From assembly GCA_049323895.1 (NCBI GenBank), contig JBMOKT010000024.1, forward strand, positions 4,883-68,882: a stretch of 64,000 nt of DNA, given 5' to 3'. Made by a program: the position numbers and the translations under genes. The notes beneath the pieces were generated by a model. It was given only the letters and a program-made list of their open reading frames with translations. It ran no database searches and had not been told where the DNA came from. How positions within the stretch are numbered: the first letter of the stretch is position 1; the number at the start of each line of letters is the position of its first letter. Positions 34,415-43,506 of this stretch are shown piece by piece. Source of the stretch: JBMOKT01 sp049323895 (GTDB lineage: Bacteria; Bacillota; Peptococcia; Peptococcales; BICA1-8).

Positions 34415-34452
34415 GAAAAAAAACAGGCCGCAAAGCATGTTTTTGAATTTTT

Positions 34453-34482
34453 CCAGGCAAGCAAGAACCGTCCCGGCTTGCT
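34453..34482 (-). repeat. REP-like palindromic element, copy 5
   Basis: On the minus strand GCAAGC, then CGGGACGGTTCTT, then GCTTGC and CTGG. It begins at the stop codon of the DivIVA-domain gene and could form the 3' end of the pel-like transcript. Confidence 0.75.
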
Positions 34483-35219
34483 TATTTTTCATTGGCGGCT
34501 GCGGCAGCAACCTGATTATAAAAACCTTTCATTTTAGCCCATTTTAATAATTCGGCTGTTAAAATAGTGCCACCGGCAATAATTAAGTTTCCCTTTTCAT
34601 CATTAATATCTTTATAAATTACTTTTCCGATTACTTCTTTTTTTTGTTGTTCATTATTCTCTGATTCTTTAATTGTGTTTGCTTCAACTGTAAAACGTCC
34701 TTTTTCATAGACCTCTTTAAATTTATGACTTAGAACATCCATGGTATCATGTATTTCACCTATATAGTCTTCCTTTAAAGCTGCAATATGCCTTTCTGCC
34801 ACTACGAAAAACTGGTCTGACATAGTATTGCTTTTTTGAATATATTGTTGAAAGACTCTTTCGAAATCCCTTTTGATATCCTCCATCTCTTGCATTCGGG
34901 ATTCAATTTGTTTATTAGCCTGGGCTATAATTTCATCGGCAGCTTTCTTAGCTTCCCTTTTAGCAGAATGGGCTTCTCTCTCTGCATCGTTTTTAATTTC
35001 AATAGCAAGTTTTTCTGCATTGATAATTGCCTTGTTAATATAATCTTCTCTTTCTTTGTAAGCAGCCAGTTCTTCAACAATTTTCTCTTTCTCGGCATTT
35101 ATAGTCTTACAGTATTGAAGCAATTCTCTTACATAATTATCTACTTCTTTGCTGTTATAACCTCTAAAATTAATAGAAAAACCTTTTTCCTGAATCTCAA
35201 AAAACTTTTGTATGGACAT
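34482..35219 (-). CDS. DivIVA-domain coiled-coil protein at the end of the pel-like operon
   Basis: The product has about 245 residues. The N-terminus (about 1-65) fits DivIVA: F-x-I-x-x-K-G-F-S-I-N-F-R-G-Y-N-S-K-E-V-D-N-Y, then a long coiled coil (about 40-160) rich in Ala/Glu/Lys, and a small globular C-terminus (about 195-240: V-I-Y-K-D-I-N-D-E-K-G-N-L-I-I-A-G-G) unlike classical DivIVA. The AGGAGG box fits the second of two adjacent ATGs (35219). DivIVA proteins sense membrane curvature and recruit partners to septa and poles, so this one might position the polysaccharide machinery; that is inferred from its place 35 bp behind pelG. Confidence 0.75.
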   Translation of the reverse strand: MSIQKFFEIQEKGFSINFRGYNSKEVDNYVRELLQYCKTINAEKEKIVEELAAYKEREDYINKAIINAEKLAIEIKNDAEREAHSAKREAKKAADEIIAQANKQIESRMQEMEDIKRDFERVFQQYIQKSNTMSDQFFVVAERHIAALKEDYIGEIHDTMDVLSHKFKEVYEKGRFTVEANTIKESENNEQQKKEVIGKVIYKDINDEKGNLIIAGGTILTAELLKWAKMKGFYNQVAAAAANEK

Positions 35220-35257
35220 CATTGATCCTCCTTTTTAAGGAAAATTACCGGTTTAAA

Positions 35258-36751
35258 TCAAAAATGGTTATTTATATAATTAATTTCTTCTTTAGTCTTT
35301 GCTTGCAGCTGGTTTAGGACCCGGGCAAGTTTTGTAAAAAACCCGCGGTCCTCAGTTACAAATAAACGCTGAAGGTTAAAGGTTTTAAAATTAATGTTTT
35401 TAAGGAAATTCACCATCATTAGCAAGGCCGCAATAAAACTTATAAACGCCCCTAATGTAAAACCATAACCATAATACTTTATACCCTTATCTATAAAGTA
35501 TTCTGTAAATGTTAAATTGGAAATAAAAAATAAAAAGGATATAAACAGTGCCTGGATCCGGGACTCAAAATATAAAAATATTAGTATCAGGACTAAAATA
35601 AATATATTAAATAGTGCACCCAGCGCACAGACTCTAAAAATATTCCTTATCAAAACAGAGATATTTAAAAAGTTAAATATCTGTGGTGAAAGAAGAATGA
35701 TGGTAAAAGAAATCAAGGCTTGAACCTCAAAGGTATAAAGCAAAGAATAAAATAGAGAAAGCTGCATCTCTTTTTTAGCACTATTTATTTCCTTTATTGT
35801 GCCTGTTCCGTTTGCCAGACCATAGTATTTTTTATATGTATCATAAAAATCAGTCTCTACTGAAACAAGGAAAAGCACTGTCGTTGGAATCGTTGTAAGA
35901 TATGCTAGAAAAACAGCATTATCATAAATAGGTGCATATGTATATGTTTCATAAATGATAACTCCTGCAACGCTAAACCACATTAAAATATCATCTATCC
36001 ACAGACCTAGGGTATAAAACAATCCCACAAAGAAAAGACTGGGGAATTTGTTTAAATATCTAAAAAAATCATATTCCAGGTTATTACCATAATAAAATGT
36101 GGCTAAAAAATTATATGCCAGCATGATATAGGTAACGGTCAGACCGGCTAGGTATGCCAGTAATAAGTTTGTTCCGTAAATAAACTTAGGAAAAGGTATT
36201 AAGTTATTTAAGAAAAAGAAAATAAGTACAATGGAAGTTATTCCGCCATAAATATATGCTTTAGCTATTAAAGAATAGTTTTTGACAGCACTTAAATAAA
36301 CCATTATTATCCATATTAGCGTTATAATTAAAAAAAGATATCCTGCAAAGATCTTATAATACAAAGGTAAGCCCTTGTCATAATAAAAAATGATACACCC
36401 TATTAAACTCAAAAAAGTTACAATTTTAGATAGACCCAAAAAGGAAGGTCTGATAAACTGATATTCTTTAACATATAATCTATCGGAAACATATCTGGTA
36501 ATAATCATCTGCCAAGGAGCAGTAAAAATTTGGGAGAAAATAAAGCTATATACTATAGTCCCCATGAACAACTCTTTTTCCCCGGGATCTTTTAAAATTA
36601 TATTCATAATAAACAGCAGCAAATTAACTGTTATAACAGCAGCTATCCAAGGTCCAGCAGCAACTAACGCAGAATACAAATAGGCCTTGGTTCGATTGAT
36701 ATAAGTTTCATCCTTGAAAATTTTTTTTAACTCAAATCCTATTCCCGCCAT
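35258..36751 (-). CDS. pelG: PelG-like exopolysaccharide flippase/transporter subunit
   Basis: The 497-residue protein has about twelve membrane spans and the characteristic PelG opening M-A-G-I-G-F-E-L-K-K-I-F with A-G-P-W-I-A shortly after. PelG is a MOP-superfamily-like membrane protein that forms the inner-membrane Pel synthase/transport complex with PelD, PelE and PelF. It follows pelF by four bases. Length is close to the family norm. No truncation seen. Confidence 0.9.
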   Translation of the reverse strand: MAGIGFELKKIFKDETYINRTKAYLYSALVAAGPWIAAVITVNLLLFIMNIILKDPGEKELFMGTIVYSFIFSQIFTAPWQMIITRYVSDRLYVKEYQFIRPSFLGLSKIVTFLSLIGCIIFYYDKGLPLYYKIFAGYLFLIITLIWIIMVYLSAVKNYSLIAKAYIYGGITSIVLIFFFLNNLIPFPKFIYGTNLLLAYLAGLTVTYIMLAYNFLATFYYGNNLEYDFFRYLNKFPSLFFVGLFYTLGLWIDDILMWFSVAGVIIYETYTYAPIYDNAVFLAYLTTIPTTVLFLVSVETDFYDTYKKYYGLANGTGTIKEINSAKKEMQLSLFYSLLYTFEVQALISFTIILLSPQIFNFLNISVLIRNIFRVCALGALFNIFILVLILIFLYFESRIQALFISFLFFISNLTFTEYFIDKGIKYYGYGFTLGAFISFIAALLMMVNFLKNINFKTFNLQRLFVTEDRGFFTKLARVLNQLQAKTKEEINYINNHF

Positions 36752-36755
36752 GATT

Positions 36756-38159
36756 TCACCCTAAACTTATATATTGTTCCTCATACGACTTCAGGAATAA
36801 TTCTTCGGAGTAAGCCCTCTTTATCCTCTCTTGGCCGTTTTTACCCATTTCTGCCCTTAAGTAAGGATTTTGCCATAGATTAATAATGGCTGCAGCTGTT
36901 TCTGTTGGAGAAACTAAACTTGTCACAACACCACAAGGTCCTTCATAATCATTTTCTTCAAGAAGTTCCCTGCATGAACCAACGTCTGTAGCAACTATAG
37001 GTATCCCAGCAGCCATGCCTTCTAAAATTACAAGTGGTTGTCCTTCGGAAATTGAAGTTAGAACTATTACGTCCATTATTTGATAATAATCTAAAACATC
37101 TACCGTCCCGGTAATAATCACATCACTTTGTAAATTAAAAATACTTATTAAATTTACGCAATCATGGAAATACTCTATATCTTCATCGGTAGAACCTATA
37201 ATATATAACTTAGCATTAGTAATACTATTTTTGATAATTCTAAAAGCTCTAATCAGTGTCATTACATCTTTTATAGGGGCTACCCTCATTACCCCTCCTA
37301 TATTAAAATTAGCATGGGAAATCTTTGCAATGGCGAATTTATTCAAATTAACCCCGTTTGGTATTACTTTTGTTTTGCTCTCTTCAACACCTAATTGGAT
37401 TTGTATTATTCTGTTTTGTTCAAACAAGGCTATTATTTTATCAGCCTGTTGATATGCTGCTTCTGAAATATAGTAAAAAAGTTTAATCCAGAGCTTTTTA
37501 TAGACACCCGTTACCCAGCTTGCTTTTAAGATATCTTCTTCCCGCTCCCGGGCATAAATCCCATGCTCAGTAAGAATAAAGGGCTTATGGGTCAATTCTC
37601 TAAAATATGCTCCTATGATACCGGCATAACCTGTTGATACAGCATGATAAAGGTCAGCCTGGGGAGGCTTGTTATTAAATAAATGGAGTAGTGGTAAAAA
37701 CATACTTCTAAAAGTCCAAAAAAAAGAATTAAAACTTTCCTCATTATACTTTTCTTCATATAAGTCCAGAATGGTAGCCCAGAAAAACTTACTTTGCAAG
37801 AAATCTACTGCACTGCCCATTTTCTTTGAATTGGAAAATATCTTAAAAAGTTCTTTCCAATCAGCAGTTGAGTCTAAGCAGATAAACTTAGAAATTTCCT
37901 GTTTTTCGTCTTCATTGAAAAAGTACACCTTTTTGAAAAATTTATGTTTAAGGTCTAAATAATCATCTAAAAATATTGTTTTCACTTCTATTAAATTTGA
38001 CGGGTATAGATAAATTGGTTTTAATTCAGCTTTTTTTGGCATTATAGAAAAGATTTTAAATTGAATATTTGGCAGACCCTGTATCAGCTGTTGAATCCAG
38101 GATGCTACTCCGCCGGAAATATATGGATAAGAACCTTCAACTATTAGGCATACAATCAT
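36756..38159 (-). CDS. pelF: PelF-like GT4 glycosyltransferase
   Basis: The 467-residue cytoplasmic enzyme begins with the diagnostic PelF N-terminus (L-I-V-E-G-S-Y-P-Y-I-S-G-G-V-A-S-W) and contains L-T-E-H-G-I-Y-A-R-E-R, the nucleotide-sugar block I-P-N-G-V-N and the GT-B donor motif E-G-Q-P-L-V-I-L-E-G-M-A-A-G. In Pel systems it polymerises UDP-N-acetylgalactosamine-type sugars. Its start overlaps the pelE-like stop by four bases. The epimerase at the head of the operon could supply its substrate. Confidence 0.92.
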   Translation of the reverse strand: MIVCLIVEGSYPYISGGVASWIQQLIQGLPNIQFKIFSIMPKKAELKPIYLYPSNLIEVKTIFLDDYLDLKHKFFKKVYFFNEDEKQEISKFICLDSTADWKELFKIFSNSKKMGSAVDFLQSKFFWATILDLYEEKYNEESFNSFFWTFRSMFLPLLHLFNNKPPQADLYHAVSTGYAGIIGAYFRELTHKPFILTEHGIYAREREEDILKASWVTGVYKKLWIKLFYYISEAAYQQADKIIALFEQNRIIQIQLGVEESKTKVIPNGVNLNKFAIAKISHANFNIGGVMRVAPIKDVMTLIRAFRIIKNSITNAKLYIIGSTDEDIEYFHDCVNLISIFNLQSDVIITGTVDVLDYYQIMDVIVLTSISEGQPLVILEGMAAGIPIVATDVGSCRELLEENDYEGPCGVVTSLVSPTETAAAIINLWQNPYLRAEMGKNGQERIKRAYSEELFLKSYEEQYISLG

Positions 38160-39139
38160 GTTATTTCTCCTTGACTACGCCAAAAGGCCAAAACATCTTT
38201 AAATTGGTCAGGAATTGCATCTCTTATAGTTTCGCCCTCTTGTATAGTATTCCGCAGTAATTTATAATCACCCATTTCATAAGCTGCATAAAGTTTATTC
38301 GCCATACCCTTAAAATTACCAGGGTATTTTTCCTGCAGCATGTTATTGTACTCTAAAGCTTTAAGCGGTCTCCTTGATATCAGGTTGGCATGAACTAATT
38401 TATCCAGAATACTTAAAGGGGTATCTTTACCTTGTTTTTTTAGCAGCTCTTCCAATGCCTCAATGTATTGGTTATTAAATACTTGAAATATGTTGTCTAC
38501 CAATAGCCGTGATTCGAGATAGCTTTCTAAAGCCTTAATCAATTTCTCTAAATCCCTGATTTCTTTTGTTTGGTTATACTTTTCCCGAAACTGCAAAATA
38601 AGGTTAACATATTCATTTTCTATCATATTTATTGTGGCTGCTGAATAATGGGAAACCTCACTATCATTATCCTGCAAGCCCTTTTGCAGTAAATTTACTT
38701 TATTTTCTTTATATTTTTCGGCAAATTCTATAATGGTTTCCTTTTTTACATGGGCACTTAATAAATTCATCTGGTCTAAAAAGCTCAAAGTTAATATCTC
38801 TTTATCAAAGTAAACATTTTGTGTAGTTTCAAAAAATCGGTTGTAATGAATATATTTTTCGTAATCATCCAGTATCATACCATCCTGTACAAAATAGTGC
38901 AGACTAAGGTATATAATTGCAACCATTAAGGGTCCTAACCCTGGTAGATATAAAAAAAGAAAAAATGGTACTCCTTTATCCAATTTTATTAAAGTTTTTT
39001 CTGCCACCTTAAAAAACAGCCAGAGTATAATATGACCAATTAAAAAAACCGTTAGCAGATTGAATGTGACGCAATAGAATATAAGAATTAAATCTAGCAT
39101 TCCTATAAAAAAAAGTAAAAGTAGTCCAAAGTAAATCAA
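38156..39139 (-). CDS. pelE: PelE-like membrane protein
   Basis: The 327-residue protein has three or four N-terminal hydrophobic segments (about 1-85) and a helical, TPR-like soluble part (about 100-320) with repeated L-E-x-L/Y patterns. This resembles PelE, the membrane/TPR component between PelD and PelF. Sequence similarity is weak by eye, so assignment leans on gene order (PelD-PelE-PelF-PelG) and topology. Confidence 0.75.
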   Translation of the reverse strand: MIYFGLLLLFFIGMLDLILIFYCVTFNLLTVFLIGHIILWLFFKVAEKTLIKLDKGVPFFLFLYLPGLGPLMVAIIYLSLHYFVQDGMILDDYEKYIHYNRFFETTQNVYFDKEILTLSFLDQMNLLSAHVKKETIIEFAEKYKENKVNLLQKGLQDNDSEVSHYSAATINMIENEYVNLILQFREKYNQTKEIRDLEKLIKALESYLESRLLVDNIFQVFNNQYIEALEELLKKQGKDTPLSILDKLVHANLISRRPLKALEYNNMLQEKYPGNFKGMANKLYAAYEMGDYKLLRNTIQEGETIRDAIPDQFKDVLAFWRSQGEIT

Positions 39140-39172
39140 TGCAAATCACATCATTTCCCAATAGTTTACCCT

Positions 39173-40402
39173 TTAGGGTCTAGCCATGTTATTTATTTTA
39201 CTTAAGACTCTGGCAGATATTATAGGCAAATTATCTAAAGATGTAGCAGGCAGAAGGATATGGAGTATTCCATTATTTTCATCAAAACTTAATACATCAA
39301 CTGTTCTAAAGAGCCTGCTTATTTTCTCAATCACATCAAAAGTTGAATAATTATTTAACTTATACTGCAAATATACAAAGTCTAGATTAAAATCTTTCTT
39401 TCTTCTCCCTTCTTCTTGCAGGCGTTCAGCAAAGTAAGGATATTTGATGACATTAGTACCTGGTATATACTTATCTCCTCGCAGACCTTCTACATACATA
39501 GCTTGATTTATAGAGTTATTGACCCAACTGATTATTAATCTGAAAAGTTGAAATGCATACTCAGAAAGCTTATCAAAATCCATATGTTCTATATTAATAA
39601 TGGCAATTACCTTATTTTTAATAATTAATGGTCCTGCCATTAGAGGAAAATACCCTTCCTTAACTTCACTCCACCTAACAGACTTTTTCCCTTTAACAAC
39701 CATCTCATAACCTAAAGAATTGCTGACCTTGGTTGAGGGCTTAGAGATTATTTCATCCCCCATTCTCAGCTTCAATCGTAAATAATCACTTTTTTCATCA
39801 TAAGTATAGATAGATACGCTTGATGCCCGTAAGTATTTTTGGAATATTTTAATAGCCTCCGTAAAAACTTCCTCAATTTCTAAGGTGTCCAGGCTGGCAG
39901 CTGTTTCATAAAGATTAAGAATGCTTTCTTCAGAATTAATTATTTGTTTTTTCAACTCTTCTTGTACTTTGAGAGACGCTTTATAGTTTATATTAAGTTG
40001 TTTATAGTTGTCTTTTAATAGTGTATTTTCCTCAGTCAATTTAAAAATATTGTTGCGGTAATTATCTCTAAATCGGCCAAAGATAACTGCCGACCAAAAA
40101 AAGAGCAAAATATATTTATAATTACTGAAGTAATAAATCAATAACCTCATGTCGTTATTGTGCAGTTCCAAAAATACTTTAAGAAAAAAACTTGAGGAAA
40201 CAAAAGCTGATATTATACCTAATTTATTACCATAACGCATTCCTATGAACATACATAAGAACAACAAGGGATGGGGGTTTAAATTAAGGTACAGTTCTTG
40301 GTTAGGCTGCATTTGATAGAAATAAAGGTAGACTGCAATATTTACCACCAGTGTTTCAATAATTGAGAAAATTACTTCTTTGGGAGTAATTTTCCCATTC
40401 AT
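39173..40402 (-). CDS. pelD: PelD-like c-di-GMP receptor (4TM, GAF, degenerate GGDEF)
   Basis: The 409-residue protein has four N-terminal membrane segments (about 10-108), a coiled-coil stretch (110-160), a GAF domain (about 165-300) and a GGDEF-like C-terminus (about 315-405). The enzyme motif is lost: the segment at 375-379 reads ENNGI in place of GGDEF. The inhibitory-site pattern RxxD is kept as RTVD at 366-369, five residues before that segment, the spacing known from active diguanylate cyclases and from PelD. It should bind c-di-GMP and switch on polymer synthesis. It overlaps the DUF4956 gene by four bases. Confidence 0.85.
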   Translation of the reverse strand: MNGKITPKEVIFSIIETLVVNIAVYLYFYQMQPNQELYLNLNPHPLLFLCMFIGMRYGNKLGIISAFVSSSFFLKVFLELHNNDMRLLIYYFSNYKYILLFFWSAVIFGRFRDNYRNNIFKLTEENTLLKDNYKQLNINYKASLKVQEELKKQIINSEESILNLYETAASLDTLEIEEVFTEAIKIFQKYLRASSVSIYTYDEKSDYLRLKLRMGDEIISKPSTKVSNSLGYEMVVKGKKSVRWSEVKEGYFPLMAGPLIIKNKVIAIINIEHMDFDKLSEYAFQLFRLIISWVNNSINQAMYVEGLRGDKYIPGTNVIKYPYFAERLQEEGRRKKDFNLDFVYLQYKLNNYSTFDVIEKISRLFRTVDVLSFDENNGILHILLPATSLDNLPIISARVLSKINNMARP

Positions 40403-41088
40403 GCCACAAATTCTCCATTGTAGCTGACTAAAGAAGTATTCTCTACGCCTTCAACCTCAGCTATATCACTAACAAAATCAGTTCTAGCTCCAATCACCTT
40501 AATTTCTACGGTTAATTCCACAGTACCTTTGGAAACAGTTTTTGATTTCAGCTTGTAATCCATGCCCGCCAGAATATTATATACCTGTTTTTCTGCTATT
40601 TCTTGATAATGGATTATCAGTAAAAATACATTATTGGCAGATTTAAAACGCATTAGAATTAAAACAGTTAACCCAATAAAAACTGATCCCGAAACAGATA
40701 ACAAAAATAAACCGGCACCGGTAGTTATTCCTAAAGTCAAGGCCCAGAACATGAAGACAATGTCAATTGGGTCCTTTACCGCTGTCCTAAAACGGACAAT
40801 ACTAAGGGCACCTACCATACCTAATGAAAGTATTAGGTTGGAGCTGATTGTCATTATTACTAAGCAAGTGATTAAAGATACCATTACAATGGCTGCTCCG
40901 AAATTCTGACTAAAGACCACTCCATTAAAGGTCTTGCGGTAAATGAAAAGGATAAAGCCTGCCAGTATTAGTGTAATTACCAGGCTGATTAAAATATTGG
41001 GAAAACTTAAACTGCCGAAAAAATTATTGTTCAGTAAGCTTCTTTTTATGATGTCTTGAAAATTCAATGCATTATTCATAAAAGTCAC
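40399..41088 (-). CDS. DUF4956 membrane protein
   Basis: The 229-residue protein has about four membrane spans in its first 150 residues and the family core S-L-G-M-V-G-A-L-S-I-V-R-F-R-T-A-V-K-D-P, then a soluble C-terminus. DUF4956 proteins are usually encoded beside a VTC-domain gene, as here (three bases apart); the biochemical role is not established. Its stop overlaps the pelD-like start, which ties the CotH/VTC/DUF4956 module into one translation unit with the Pel genes. Confidence 0.85.
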   Translation of the reverse strand: MTFMNNALNFQDIIKRSLLNNNFFGSLSFPNILISLVITLILAGFILFIYRKTFNGVVFSQNFGAAIVMVSLITCLVIMTISSNLILSLGMVGALSIVRFRTAVKDPIDIVFMFWALTLGITTGAGLFLLSVSGSVFIGLTVLILMRFKSANNVFLLIIHYQEIAEKQVYNILAGMDYKLKSKTVSKGTVELTVEIKVIGARTDFVSDIAEVEGVENTSLVSYNGEFVA

Positions 41089-41091
41089 CCT

Positions 41092-41790
41092 TCATAATTT
41101 ATCTATATATTGCCTGCAGAGAAAATACTTAGATACCGCCATACGGTGAACGCAAAAATATGCTAAAATTTTTTTTAAATGGTTGGGTAGAAAGTTATTG
41201 TATTTAACTTCTAAAATATACCGATACTGTTCACTAAGCTGATAGGTAGTCAAATCTTTATTAAAAATGTCCAAAACAGGTTTGGCAGCAGCCAAATCTT
41301 TATCTATAGTTATGCGAATCTGATTAAAGGGAAGTATATAGGCCTCCCTTTGGTAGTCAACGATTACTTTAGGTTTGAAAAAATTAATTCTTTTTTGTAA
41401 GTAAAACCTTTGCTGCAGCGAATCTCCATGCTTCTCAACAATCCTTGGCGTGTCGCTTAAAATATCAACCAGCATTGCTTTATTCACAGGGGAAGAATTT
41501 TTTTTGATATAATCATTCATCTTTATCTTTTCTTCCAGCTTTATCATTTTATCTGAGTAGTTATAGATTCTGACACGATACTTTTTTCTATATGCGATCC
41601 CAAGTGCCTTTTCTTTTAAAGCTGTATCGTAAATATCATCAAAGTAAAGACTTCTAATCAGATAGCCCTCAGAATTATTCCAATTTTTATCCTGCTGCAT
41701 AGTTTTGCTTAATATATTAGCCAACTGTAAATATTTAGAATAGTCTAGCAGATATTTATATTCGTGCCTAAACATTTTGGACTTCTCCAT
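41092..41790 (-). CDS. VTC-domain (polyphosphate-polymerase-like) protein
   Basis: The 232-residue soluble protein is a single VTC / triphosphate-tunnel domain. Expected positively charged tunnel residues are present: R-H-E-Y-K-Y-L near the start, Y-R-K-K-Y-R-V-R, L-E-E-K-I-K, V-D-Y-Q-R-E-A-Y, and I-L-E-V-K-Y-N near the end. In yeast Vtc4 this domain makes polyphosphate from ATP; bacterial homologues next to DUF4956 and CotH genes are uncharacterised. It starts ten bases after the CotH gene stop. Confidence 0.85.
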   Translation of the reverse strand: MEKSKMFRHEYKYLLDYSKYLQLANILSKTMQQDKNWNNSEGYLIRSLYFDDIYDTALKEKALGIAYRKKYRVRIYNYSDKMIKLEEKIKMNDYIKKNSSPVNKAMLVDILSDTPRIVEKHGDSLQQRFYLQKRINFFKPKVIVDYQREAYILPFNQIRITIDKDLAAAKPVLDIFNKDLTTYQLSEQYRYILEVKYNNFLPNHLKKILAYFCVHRMAVSKYFLCRQYIDKL

Positions 41791-41800
41791 TAATACTCCC

Positions 41801-43474
41801 TCACATGTTTACAACAAATTCCTGAATTCCAAAAAAGTTATTCCTCTGGGCATCTCTATATCTGTTAAAGGGAACTTGTTTATTCCCTTTACTATCGCTG
41901 ATAATTAACTTCCAGTAATAGGTTCCCGGTTCCAAGCCTTTAACGATATATTCAGTATCCATTATCCCGTCTTGTTGAAAAATTACTTCCTGAAAATCAG
42001 GGGTTTTACTAATGGCTATTGAGTAAGTTATATAGTCACCTTGCAAATCATAAGAATCATCCCATTTTAATATTAAATAATTTCCAAAATTAATAGGCTG
42101 ACCCATGTTATTGGGCATGGGTTTTTCTATATTTTTATAAAAAATTTCTTTATTTTTTTCTAAAATTTGTGGGAATTTGGACATCTCCTGTAAGATTTGC
42201 TTTTCAGTCCAACTATGAATTCTATTATCAGGCTCTTGAGCTAAAAACTTAAAACTAATAGGTTTATAAAGCTCAATCAACTTTGGTACTTGGTCTTTAA
42301 TCAGCGAATGTATCTCCTCAATCTTTGCCGCTAATTCCTTGATATTATTGTCATTTTGAAAAAATCTTCTGTGTAGTACTACTCCCCAGTAATTAGATAT
42401 TCCCTCCTGCCAAGGTGCCTGTATTCTTCTATGCTTCTCAGTTTGTAAGTAATAGTCCCATGCCCCATCGAAATCCCAAGGTATGAAATACCACCTTTCT
42501 TCATTTTTAGGACTGTATAAGAAAAAATTCTGGGAATTGGTATCAGTATTACCAAATAAAATATTAACAGCTAACCAAGTAAGGTAATTATCTTTATTAA
42601 AATGCTTTTCAATAACATCATTAATATGCATAAATTTATTATTCACATCATGTAACATGTTAATAAGCTTGCTGTGTTCGTCGTTCCCTTTGATTTCCAT
42701 AATCGTCTCAAACTCTTTTTCATCATAAAGATCGCTATCAATAGGTAACAGCTCTGGATAGACGAAAAACTCAAAATTTTCTGCTTTATATAAATGCCCG
42801 TTGCTATCAAGACCTCTTTTTTGCAAATATTCTCTATCTATCTGCTCAATATGTGTATATAAGCCAAAATCAATAAAGTCATTGTTATAGTTAGATTCAC
42901 TTAAATCTTTAATAAAGAGATGAACAAAATTTGTATCGACACTTGAAATATTGGGAAGAGTTTTTAACAAATCAAAGCTTAATTTGTTTCTAAACCTGAT
43001 AAAATCGGAATAATGCTTGTTTAAGTTTATGATTTCGTTTGCGTACCACAAACCGCCCTGTTTTTCCAGCTCAACTCTATAGGACTTAAGGCGTGAGGAC
43101 CTGGCTGCATGCCCCCGCTGTTTCATGACAGCATTGGCGTCTGTCAGCCCAAAACCAAAAAGCCCAGGTCTTGTTTGTCCTGAATGCCCTTCTTGAAAAA
43201 GCACTTTCACTTCTATATCAATTTCATCATTAAAATTGGTATCATCATTTAACTCAGTGAAGGTGTGGGCATATCTTGCACTTTGTTTTTCTGCAGGTAA
43301 TACAGTGATATATATCTCTTTAACCAGCTGTTCCTGACTTGACATTTCAAGATATTGATCTAACTTATTACCGGAAAAGATGTCCTGCTTAATGTACATG
43401 GCTTGTTCAGTAATTGAACAGGCTGAAAGGGAGATCATGATTATTAAAATTATAAATACTTTACCGATTTGCAA
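41801..43474 (-). CDS. CotH-kinase-family lipoprotein with C-terminal FN3-like domain
   Basis: The 557-residue protein carries a lipoprotein signal peptide with L-S-A-C at 16-19, so it should be anchored outside the membrane. The CotH kinase fold (about 50-430) has G-N-T-D-T-N-S-Q-N at 308-316 and the metal-binding D-F-D-G at 334-337 (W-D-F-D-G-A-W-D). A fibronectin-like domain (about 455-555; G-T-Y-Y-W-K-L) ends the protein. CotH kinases phosphorylate spore-coat proteins in Bacillus; the target here is unknown and the outside location raises the question of its phosphate donor. Confidence 0.88.
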   Translation of the reverse strand: MQIGKVFIILIIMISLSACSITEQAMYIKQDIFSGNKLDQYLEMSSQEQLVKEIYITVLPAEKQSARYAHTFTELNDDTNFNDEIDIEVKVLFQEGHSGQTRPGLFGFGLTDANAVMKQRGHAARSSRLKSYRVELEKQGGLWYANEIINLNKHYSDFIRFRNKLSFDLLKTLPNISSVDTNFVHLFIKDLSESNYNNDFIDFGLYTHIEQIDREYLQKRGLDSNGHLYKAENFEFFVYPELLPIDSDLYDEKEFETIMEIKGNDEHSKLINMLHDVNNKFMHINDVIEKHFNKDNYLTWLAVNILFGNTDTNSQNFFLYSPKNEERWYFIPWDFDGAWDYYLQTEKHRRIQAPWQEGISNYWGVVLHRRFFQNDNNIKELAAKIEEIHSLIKDQVPKLIELYKPISFKFLAQEPDNRIHSWTEKQILQEMSKFPQILEKNKEIFYKNIEKPMPNNMGQPINFGNYLILKWDDSYDLQGDYITYSIAISKTPDFQEVIFQQDGIMDTEYIVKGLEPGTYYWKLIISDSKGNKQVPFNRYRDAQRNNFFGIQEFVVNM

Positions 43475-43506
43475 GCTATCACCTTCTCCAACAGTAACTA
43501 AAAAAT

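Larger units (their letters stand above)
34208..34452. other. Intergenic region upstream of the dct-like sensory unit
   Basis: No gene seen. It holds the second copy of a 35-bp dispersed repeat (34323-34357), a perfect 10-bp inverted repeat (34371-34414) and probably the promoter of the kinase operon, which I could not place confidently. Confidence 0.5.
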
